Source: Macrostomum hystrix (taxonomy: Eukaryota > Platyhelminthes > Macrostomidae). Taken from it: 64,000 bases of DNA. The stretch covers positions 20,453,501 to 20,517,500 of the forward strand of contig CATNEN010000039.1 in assembly GCA_950097015.1 (NCBI GenBank). The letters are read 5' to 3'. Below the pieces are notes generated by a model. It was given only the letters and a program-made list of their open reading frames with translations. It was not told the DNA's origin and ran no database searches. The translations under genes and the position numbers were made by a program. Positions 48,601 through 56,300 of the stretch are shown in pieces (within the stretch, counting starts at the first letter, position 1; every line of letters starts with the position of its first letter).

Positions 48601-50089
48601 TCTGTAGATTTAGGTAGATTATGGTCAGATAATCTGTAGATTTAGGTAGATTATGGTCAGATAATTTATGGATTTAGGTGGATTATGGACAGATAATCTG
48701 TAGATTTAGGTAGATTATATGGTCAGATAATCTGTAGATTTAGGTAGATTATGGTCAGATAATTTATGGATTTAGGTGGATTATGGACAGATAATCTGTA
48801 GATTTAGGTGGATTATGGTCAGATAATCTGTAGATTTAGGTGGATTATGGTCAGATGATCTGTTGATTTAGGTAGATTATGGTCAGATAATTTATGGATT
48901 TAGGTAGATTTTGGTCAGATAATTTATGGATTTACGTAGATTATGGTCAGATAATTTATGGATTTAGGTAGATTATGGTCAGATAATTTATGGATTTACG
49001 TAGATTATGGTCAGATAATTTATGGATTTACGTAGATTATGGTCAGATAATTTATGGATTTACGTAGATTATGGTCAGATAATTTATGGATTTAGGTAGA
49101 TTATGGTCAGATAATTTATGGATTTAGGTAGATTATGGTCAGATAATTTATGGATTTAGGTAGATTTTGGTCAGATAATTTATGGATTTAGGTAGATTAT
49201 GGTCAGATAATTTATGGATTTAGGTAGATTTTGGTCAGATAATTTATGGATTTAGGTAGATTATGGTCAGATAATTTATGGATTTAGGTAGATTATGGTC
49301 AGATAATTTATGGATTTAGGTAGATTTTGGTCAGATAATTTATGGATTTACGTAGATTATGGTCAGATAATTTATGGATTTACGTAGATTATGGTCAGAT
49401 AATTTATGGATTTAGGTAGATTATGGTCAGATAATTTATGGATTTAGGTAGATTATGGTCAGATAATTTATGGATTTACGTAGATTATGGTCAGATAATT
49501 TATGGATTTAGGTAGATTATGGTCAGATAATTTATGGATTTAGGCGGATTAGGATTAGATTCTTGTGTAATTTCAGGATTTAGTGCTCGCTACCCATTTC
49601 GCTGGTTGAACTGAACTAGTGTTAAGTGTCTTGCTAAACGACACAAAAATGGTTCCAGTGGAGTTGGGAATCGAACCTCCGACCTTCAAGTCGTGAGTCC
49701 GACGCTCTAGCCGCAATAGGCCACAATCCACGATTATTACGATGATTGTATGAATAAATAAACTTTGGATTTTGATTAAAGAGTAGAAACTCACCAGGCG
49801 TGGTTACAATGGGCAGGAATGTGTGTTCCGTAAGCAAGTCAAACAGTGCCATTTTGGTCACGGGCAAGCTGATGTTGCAGTCCCTTGTGGCACCGCTGCT
49901 CAGCAAGTGGCTCTCGCTACTGAACTGACGATAACGCAGGCCGGCCTTGGAGCCGCAATGTCCTAGGCCGACTCTGGCCAGGTCCCAGAATACGCCATGC
50001 AGTTGGTTCTGCTGCGAATCCGAGAATGGAGGATGACTGAAGTGGCAGACGATCAGCTCCGACATTGGACTAGTCGGAGATAGGCCCAT
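36273..50089 (-). CDS. Glutamate-receptor-like protein with K+-channel pore (TVGYGD), 8 exons
   Basis: Probable ligand-gated potassium channel of the plasma membrane. Exons (minus): 50089-49795, 45758-45622, 45234-45140, 42554-42395, 41381-41318, 40746-40391, 37487-37328, 36688-36273; phases agree and give 560 aa from the ATG at 50089. Order: S1-like lobe (1-about 115, 'LIVCHFSHPPFSD'), TM1 (about 119-144), pore helix and filter 'WWAFITMTTVGYGDRSPKT' (166-184), TM2 ending 'TSMFTAGITTALG', S2-like lobe (about 230-384, VVNGSYEEIIAYEMG), TM3 (about 390-409), cytosolic tail with Gln- and Pro-runs. GluR0 of cyanobacteria and rotifer AvGluR1 have a K+ pore in this setting; the final helix matches eukaryotic receptor M4. 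The S1 arginine that binds amino acids is not seen, so the ligand is open. A 5' exon with a signal peptide may be missing. Confidence 0.8.
36850..37255. mobile_element. Foldback/MITE-like element, partial copy 2
   Basis: CATCGTCGAGATGTTCAACG at about 36853 is matched in inverted orientation by CGCTGAATATCTCGACGATG near 37092-37112. To the right a wing containing GACTTTCACGAAAATCGGTC (about 37175-37200) and 'TGGTGAAGTAGGCAG' is the reverse complement of the left wing in the copy near 4.4 kb. It lies in the last intron of the potassium-filter receptor. Confidence 0.6.
37505..37915 (+). repeat. 14-bp minisatellite (CCGTTTCCGTCACT), array 1
   Basis: About 29 copies of a 14-bp unit, CCGTTTCCGTCACT or CCGTTCCCGTCACT, with the T and C variants grouped in blocks. 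It begins about 17 bp from the receptor exon at 37328-37487, i.e. directly at its splice acceptor. Confidence 0.97.
38207..40350 (+). repeat. 23-bp minisatellite, 2.1 kb
   Basis: About 93 units of 23 bp, alternating irregularly between TTAATCTCGGTAGCCAGGGC and TTAATCCAGGTAGCCAGGGC followed by TAA or TAT. A distinctive run with AATGAATCTCGGTAGCCAGCG recurs near 39051, 39281 and 39464, so multi-unit blocks were copied. It lies in a receptor intron and ends about 40 bp before the next exon. Confidence 0.97.
40762..40872 (-). repeat. 14-bp minisatellite, array 2 (inverted relative to array 1)
   Basis: AACGGAGTGACGGG repeated about eight times; this is the reverse complement of the unit in the array at 37.5 kb. 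It lies in the next intron of the same gene, 16 bp from the exon at 40391-40746. Confidence 0.95.
41382..42394 (-). other. Intron of the K+-filter receptor, AT-rich, no element seen
   Basis: About 1 kb, strongly AT-rich (especially 41450-41820). A 26-bp sequence starting CTAACGAGAAAAAATTAATT occurs twice, at about 41578 and 42244. No array, SINE or coding segment. Confidence 0.5.
42665..43275 (+). repeat. 21-bp purine-rich minisatellite
   Basis: Units GATCGGAAGGGGGAGAGGAGA with GACAGATCGG and GATCTAAAAAGGGAAAGG variants, about 29 copies; one strand is almost all purine. It lies in the receptor intron between the two pore exons. The unit length of 21 keeps frames open on the plus strand for 150 codons, which I treat as artefact. 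Confidence 0.95.
43276..44160 (-). other. Intron of the K+-filter receptor between arrays, nothing recognised
   Basis: Non-repetitive 0.9 kb without a motif I can assign. Confidence 0.4.
44165..45005 (+). repeat. 22-23-bp minisatellite (GAGTTAAGTGGGAGAGAATGG)
   Basis: About 37 units of GAGTTAAGTGGGAGAGAATGG with A, GA or TA at the end and GTGTG/GTTGG variants; blocks of variants recur in the same order. It lies in the same receptor intron, ending 135 bp before the next exon. Confidence 0.95.
45140..45234 (-). CDS. K+-filter receptor exon 3: pore helix and start of selectivity filter
   Basis: 95 bp encoding ERLKNPQEFPRP ... GFWEGCWWAFITMTTVG. The codon for the first filter glycine is split: GG here and C in the exon that ends at 42554, which continues YGDRSPKT. 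The intron breaks the filter itself, which makes this exon easy to miss; splicing restores TVGYGD without adjustment. Confidence 0.85.
45825..46110 (+). repeat. 12-bp minisatellite (GTGACCTCAAGT)
   Basis: About 23 units of GTGACCTCAAGT / GTGACCTCCAGT / GTGATCTCCAGT, each variant in its own block, in the receptor intron between exons 1 and 2, starting 70 bp from exon 2. At its right end (46105-46165) it runs into a fragment similar to the wing of the foldback element (TTCGGTTTTGGAGATATTGT). Confidence 0.95.
46635..47465 (+). repeat. 17-bp minisatellite (GGAATATTGGGATTCTT)
   Basis: About 49 units of GGAATATTGGGATTCTT. A block with GAATATAGGGATTCTTCGAATATAGCG variants recurs near 47190 and 47275. 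In receptor intron 1. Confidence 0.97.
48160..49555 (+). repeat. 32-bp minisatellite with two subfamilies
   Basis: 48160-48480 uses GATTACAGTTCGATAATCTAGGGATTTGGGTA-type units; 48490-49555 uses GATTATGGTCAGATAATTTATGGATTTAGGTA-type units. The shared frame GATTA..GTC/TTCGATAAT shows one origin. About 43 units in receptor intron 1. Confidence 0.95.
49570..49745 (-). mobile_element. tRNA-derived SINE (second family)
   Basis: On the minus strand the head reads GGCTAGAGCGTCGGACTCAC, then GGAGGTTCGATTCCCAACTC (B box), then a body with TGTGTCGTTTAGCAAGACAC and TTAACAC, a segment common in animal SINEs ('..gcaagacacttaac'). The anticodon arm does not fold as a normal five-pair stem, so this is a SINE and not a tRNA gene. 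It lies 50 bp from the receptor's first known exon. Confidence 0.65.
49795..50089 (-). CDS. K+-filter receptor exon 1 (S1 lobe) and start choice
   Basis: 98 codons. The ATG at 50089 follows TCTTTCTGTCTT/AGACAG-like sequence on the minus strand, so the first base could be either the initiator or a splice acceptor (including a trans-splice site). The lobe looks complete from 'ELIVCHFSHPPFS' (first beta strand) through GVFWDLARVGL to CNISLPVTK and ends TTPG. No signal peptide is encoded here, although the lobe must be outside the cell, so an upstream exon is likely. Confidence 0.7.
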
Positions 50090-50692
50090 CTGTCTTTCTG
50101 TCTTTACAACGATTTACCTGTCTAAACTGCCAACGATAATGATCTCTGATGTGATAAAGTTGCATAGATATATACATGCTGCAGCAGCAGCAGCAACAGC
50201 AGCAGTCGCTTCGCTATTGGCTCCTGGGTACTTGGCTGATCAGCATTCTCGGAAACTGTTAAGCTTGTAGCCTACTGGTTAGAGCTACGGATTAGTGATT
50301 AGTGTGAGTGTGGGTGCATCCCCAGTCCATGGACTGAACAGCAGTACACAGCGACTAGAAAGCTGGTTATCGACCAAAAAATACACTACGGAGATGGAAA
50401 ATTTTAGTGTGTTTTTATTATGTCGAGTCTATAATTACACGGGCCAACTTTTTGTTGCGCACCTTCTGAAACAATAATCCAGTCGCCAGCTCTTCAGATC
50501 GTCGAGATATTCAATGGTAATGGCCGAAGGTCTGATTTCTTCCATAAGAGCTAGTGTATTTCATACACCCCTATACACGACTTTGCATCTCTGTCTTTGG
50601 TGGTCACCTACCTTTATCTAGACGGATTTGCCGGACCTTCAAGGGCTTCAACAGGTGGAAATAGGCCACTATATGAACATCTAGTCTGCCAA

Positions 50693-50806
50693 CCAATCAG
50701 TCACCACCCAAACACACAGCAGTTAGCATTCAGGCGCTGCCAAAAAAATCACAGGGGAACTCTCCCCTTGGTATAAAAGCAGGGGGCAACCTGTCTTGGT
50801 AGTCCA
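50693..50806 (+). promoter_or_regulatory. Orphan Pol II promoter-like block (CCAAT, TATA, initiator)
   Basis: CCAATCA at 50693, TATAAAAG at 50772 and a pyrimidine-flanked A (GTCCAACT) about 30 bp further. No plus-strand gene follows. It may be a solo LTR or a dead element's promoter; I could not define LTR ends. Confidence 0.35.
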
Positions 50807-51469
50807 ACTGCCAATAAGAGTACATAAATCCAGTACCGACCAGTTGATTAAAGACAAAATGTAAAGCCACTCTACTTAAAAGCAACATGTGGCTTTGAAA
50901 TCAAGAGTCATTTCTACTACTAATATGCATGCATATAACGGCTATATTGTGAATAATAAACGAGTTCAGTTTTTTACTATTCTTTAAATGTCTCTTTTGA
51001 ATCTGATTTCAAAAGAAAATAAGAAAATTAAAGGACTGTCAGTTGCAAGTTGGAAATGACTCATTATTCAAAGGGTTGGGGCTGAAAGGATTCAGAAAAT
51101 GAGTAAGGAAATTGTAGGGAGAAGAAATTTTGTGTGGAAATGGGCGAATACCAGATAGAAGAAAATATGGATAGTGAGGGAATGAACGCTGGGACAGAGA
51201 ATGCGAAAGATAACAAGGGAAAGTGCGAGAGAGGAAGAGAAGGAGAAAAAGGGAGAAAAAGAGGGAGAGAAAGGGGAGAGAGGCGAGTTGGAGGGTAAAC
51301 TGTGAGGTAGATTTATATATTTCTGTAGTATTATTATTGTATATGTCTGCAACAGTATGTCTGTACTTTTTACATCGCATTTTACAACTTACATCTTATC
51401 TCTCTGTATGTCTGTATTATTAATAAGTTTTCATTTTCAGCATAAATAATTATTATAAGGGCGATGGAG

Positions 51470-51790
51470 AGGGTGGTCAGTGGGAGAGCGGTTAACGCGT
51501 TCGCTTCTCGCACCAAGGTTCCTAAGTTCGATTCCGCGGCGAGGCCACATTTATCAGCCGCGGAGAGAAGGCTTGGTGGCTTGTCGTGCAATTTACGCCC
51601 TTGAGGGCCAACATCCAAGGCACAGTGAGAGTGTACACTGCCTGACGATGAGAAAGTCAGGGCAGATGTACACACCTGTGTGAGCGTGTGCTCAGGATTC
51701 AGTGAAATTAGCAGAATTGCCTCCTCGCTGGCTGCGGGTCCAGTGTCACCATTGCTCGCAGCCCTCCTGCAATTATTATTATTATTGTTA
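51470..51790 (+). mobile_element. tRNA-derived SINE (family A, copy 4, near full length)
   Basis: Full head GGTCAGTGGGAGAGCGGTTA (A box), CTCGCACCAAGGTTCC, B box GTTCGATTCC, body with CTTGTCGTGCAATTTACGCC, GAGGGCCAACATCCAAGG and TGTACACTGCCTGACGATGA, 3' end CTCGCAGCCCTCCTGCAATT followed by ATT repeats as tail. It lies between SGF29 and the receptor gene. Confidence 0.85.
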
Positions 51791-51859
51791 TTAAAGGAGA
51801 GGGTAAAGGCGAGAGTTGAAGGGTTGAACTGTGAAGTAGACTCGATGGAAGCGACAATG

Positions 51860-52620
51860 TAAAAAGAATAGATTTAATAGAACAGGTGAAGATCTATTCA
51901 ATATAACCAGAGTTGATAAGTAAGAGATTATCAAGCGTTAAATGTGGTACTGATTAGCAGACGCAACCCAAGAACTAGAGCACACTCTAGCATTGTAGAA
52001 AATTTAATTAATAAAAAATGCTAATACACTGGAGCTTAACTCAAAAAAGGAATGTGCCTTATATTAGGAAATTCTCAGGCAAGCTTATTGACTGACTCAT
52101 CCTATAATAGAAAGGCAATTGGCAATGCTTTTAGCAGCGAAATTCAAAACAATGACGCACGATGAAAGAATGGAAAGCACGATACTGATTAGCTGGGATA
52201 AGTCGAGCATTTCTCAGGCAGCAGATAGTAAGCTAAATTCAATAAGCCTTCTATTGTGAAATCTGCTCATTTTTTCATGCAACTTTTTGTCACGAGTCTA
52301 TAACTGAACGCCTCGCTGATTACCTATAGTTTACTAAAATACTGGTAGTTAATAGAGATCCCCTGTATTGACAAGGCTATAGTTTGATAAGCAACAGGTT
52401 TGTTTACCTGTTAAGAACAGGGTCGTTTACATATTAGGAACATATTTGTTTATCTGCTAAGAACAGGTTTGTTAAACCCTTAAAACATGTTTGTTTACAT
52501 ATTCCTTTCATGGCAAAGAATATGATTGTTACCTATTTTAACAGGCTTGTTGCCTAAATGGATAAAGTTTTTAGTTGTAAATAAACTCTTTTAATCGTTT
52601 AATTCAGCATTTTACATATT
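51860..52620. other. Spacer between SGF29 and the receptor gene, nothing recognised
   Basis: AT-rich and non-coding by eye. Towards its right end (about 52390-52560) are loose precursors of the array that follows (TTGTTTACCTGTTAAGAACA). Confidence 0.4.
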
Positions 52621-52639
52621 TAAGTTGGAAGTTAGAGTA

Positions 52640-53035
52640 GGTTTTGAACAAGTTTACCTGTTAGAACAAGCTTACCTGTTAGAACAAGCTTACCTGTTAG
52701 AACAGGCTTATAAGTTAGAACAGGCTTACCTGTTAGAACAGGCCTATAAGTTAGAACAGGCTTACCTGTTAGAACAGGCTTACCTGTTAGAACAGGCTTA
52801 CCTGTTAGAACAGGCTTACCTGTTAGAACAGGCTTACCTGTTAGAAAAGGCTTACCTGTAAGAACAGGCTTACCTGTTAGAACAGGCTTACCTGTTAGAA
52901 CAGGCTTACCTGTTAGAACAGGCTTACCTGTTAGAACAGGCTTATAAGTTAGAACAGGCTTACCTGTTAGAACAGGCTTACCTGTTAGAACAGGCTTACC
53001 TGTTAGAACAGGCTTACCCGTTAGAACAGGCTTCA
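52640..53035 (+). repeat. 18-bp minisatellite (GGCTTACCTGTTAGAACA)
   Basis: About 22 perfect or near-perfect units of 18 bp, with GGCTTATAAGTTAGAACA variants. Multiples of three keep both strands open; not a gene. Confidence 0.97.
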
Positions 53036-53246
53036 AAAATAATTAAACAAGAACAAAACTACCTAAATCTGTGAACAAACATTATTTGTAAATTACAACA
53101 GTTTAAAAAAGTTAATATCATTTACATTGTACAAAGTTTTAAAGCTGCGAATAAAAATATATTATTTGCTAACGACAGTTTAGATTGCACTATAATATTA
53201 AACAATTTTTACAACATCCAGAGGGTAACAAGTTACAGATGATAAA

Positions 53247-53252
53247 TTTATT
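53247..53252 (-). terminator. Candidate poly(A) signal of SGF29
   Basis: TTTATT on the plus strand is AATAAA on the minus strand, about 98 nt past the SGF29 stop codon. Confidence 0.4.
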
Positions 53253-53349
53253 AAACTTATGGCTAAGCAAATTAGCACAAGTTACGCATAACAAAATAAA
53301 TGTTGATATAAGGACAGCAATAGAAGTACACGAGCTAGACAGCTGTCAA

Positions 53350-56300
53350 TCAAGCTGTTGGCTCAGTTCTCAACGGTATAACATAGCGCTGTGGCACAGC
53401 CAATGACGGCGCAATGCCTTCCGGATATGATGAGTCCTCGAAGAACAGCTGATAGTCTTCGTGTACAGAGGTTGGCGGCTCGTCCACCAGGGCCCGGTAG
53501 AAACAGGTGGTCTGCGGATACAGGGCCAGCACCATCTGGTGGCGAATGGGGATAATCTGTGTTAGACATTATGAATTACAAAATCAAGTCTTTGCAGTAT
53601 GAGACAGTCTGTCTGCTCAACCATTACAGTGAGCTTGCAGCATAAGGTAGGTCCGGAGTTCGAATCTCAGCCCGAGCTGCACAACCATTACAGGTAGCTT
53701 GCAGCATAGGGTAGGTCCGGAGTTCGAATCTCAGCCCAAACTGCACAACCATTACAGGGAGCTTGCAGCATAGGGTAGGTCCGGAGTTCAAATCTCAGCC
53801 CGAGCTGCACAACCATTACAGGGAGCTTGCAGCATAGGGTAGGTCCGGAGTTCGAATCTCAGCCCGAGCTGCACAACCATTACAGGGAGCTTGCAGCATA
53901 GGGTAGGTCCGGAGTTCGAAACGCAGACCAATCTTAAAAAACAATTTGTACCATCGAGCAAGACACAAATAAATTCCTAGTCCTACAGTTTACCCAGCTT
54001 GTAAAATGGGTGTTAGCATTAGCTGGGGTAGAAATTCGTGTGGCCGTCCGCGGCATGAACAGCTGTACACAGCTGTTGCCGGGTCACTAGCCAAACTGTC
54101 ATTAATTATCTATGTAGCATACTAATTATAAGATCATTTTGAACCAGATTTAGGATAACAAAAATCGAATCGGATTACTGGCTAACTAATCCAATGGATT
54201 ATCGAAATAGCAATACAGTTCAAATTTTTTGTAATCCGATCTGTTTTTCGAAATTTTAAGAATAGCATAAAAACGTTTCAAGATTCAATTTTAGATTTTC
54301 AGATTTGAGAATCCAAGATATAAGCTTACTGAATTTGAGGATCAATGATACGGATTATTACATTGAAGGATCCAAAAATAAATTACTGGATTTGCAGATA
54401 ACGGGTTATTGTAGTTGAGATCTAAAATTGGATTTATGGATCTAGGATAGGGTTCTTAGATTTGAGGATCTAGGATAGGGTTCTTAGATTTGAGGATCTA
54501 AGATAGGGTTTTTAGATTTGAGGATCTAGGATAGGGTTCTTAGATTTGAGGATCTGAGATAGGGTTTTCAGATTTGAGGATCTAAGATAGGGTTTTTAGA
54601 TTTGAGGATCTAAGATAGGGTTTTTAGATTTTAGGATCTAAGATAGGACGTTTAGATTTGAGGATATATAGGATAGGGTTCTTAGATTTGAGGATCTAAG
54701 ATAGGGTTTTTAGATTTGAGGATCTAAGATAGGGTTTTTAGATTTGAGGATCTAAGATAGGGTTCTTAGATTTGAGGATCTAAGATAGGGTTTTTAGATT
54801 TGAGGATCTAAGATAGGGTTCTTAGATTTGAGGATCTAAGATAGGGTTTTTAGATTTGAGGATCTAAGATAGGGTTTTTAGATTTGAGGATCTAAGATAG
54901 GGTTTTTAGATTTGAGGATCTAGGATAGGGTTTTTAGATTTGAGGATCTAAGATAGGGTTTTTAGATTTGAGGATCTAGGATAGGGTTCTTAGATTTGAG
55001 GATCTAAGACAGGGTTTTAGATTTGAGGATCTAGGATAGGGTTCTTAGATTTGAGGATCTAAGATAGGACGTTTAGATTTGAGGATCTAAGATAGGGTTT
55101 TTAGATTTCAGGATCTAAGATAGGACGTTTAGATTTGAGGATCTATAGGATAGGGTTCTTAGATTTGAGGATCTAAGATAGGGTTTTTAGATTTGAGGAT
55201 CTATAGGATAGGGTTCTTAGATTTGAGGATCTAAGATAGGGTTTTTAGATTTGAGGATCTAAGATAGGGTTTTTAGATTTGAGGATCTAAGATAGGGTTT
55301 TTAGATTTGAGGATCTAAGATGGGGTTTTTAGATTTGAGGATCAAGATAGGGTTTTTAGATTTGAGGATCAAGATAGGGTTTTAAGATTTGAGGATCAAG
55401 ATAGGGTTTTTAGATTTGAGGATCTAGGATAGGGTTTTTAGATTTGAGGATCTAAGATAGGACGTTTAGATTTGAGGATCTAAGATAGGGTTTTTAGATT
55501 TCAGGATCTAAGATAGGACGTTTAGATTTGAGGATCTATAGGATAGGGTTCTTAGATTTGAGGATCTAAGATAGGGTTTTTAGATTTGAGGATCTAAGAT
55601 AGGGTTTTTAGATTTGAGGATCTAAGATAGGGTTTTTAGATTTGAGGATCTAAGATGGGGTTTTTAGATTTGAGGATCAAGATAGGGTTTTTAGATTTGA
55701 GGATCAAGATAGGGTTTTTAGATTTGAGGATCAAGATAGGGTTTTTAGATTTGAGGATCTAAGATAGGGTTTTTATATTTTAGGATCAAGATAGGGTTTT
55801 TAGATTTGAGGATCTAAGATAGGGTTTTTAGATTTGAGGATCAAGATAGGGTTTTTAGATTTGAGGATCTAAGATGGGGTTTTTAGATTTGAGGATCAAG
55901 ATAGGGTTTTTAGATTTGAGGATCTAAGATGGGGTTTTTAGATTTGAGGATCTAGGATAGGGTTTTTAGATTTGAGGATCTAAGATAGGGTTTTTAGATT
56001 TGAGGATCTAAGATAGGGTTTTTAGATTTGAGGATCAAGATAGGGTTTTTAGATTTGAGGATCTAAGATAGGGTTTTTAGATTTGAGGATCAAGATAGGG
56101 TTCTTAGATTTGAGGATCTAAGATAGGGTTTTTAGATTTGAGGATCAAGATAGGGTTTTTAGATTTGAGGATCAAGATAGGGTTTTTAGATTTGAGGATC
56201 AAGATAGGGTTTTTAGATTTGAGGATCTAAGATAGGGTTTTTAGATTTGAGGATCAAGATAGGGTTTTTAGATTTGAGGATCTAAGATAGGGTTTTTAGA

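Noticed and set aside
49660-49740. A tRNA gene on the minus strand
   Set aside because: B box and D-arm-like parts exist but the anticodon arm is not a proper five-pair stem, and a SINE body follows.
50165-50276. Signal-peptide exon (KRLLLLLLLLQ) for the receptor on the minus strand
   Set aside because: The Leu run comes from a CTG-rich stretch; the frame has no ATG, is bounded by stops and has no donor in the right phase.
51039-51380. Ser/Phe/Leu-rich 113-codon minus-strand frame, as possible receptor 5' exon
   Set aside because: Arises from a purine-rich GAGA stretch; no start, splice site or homology fits.
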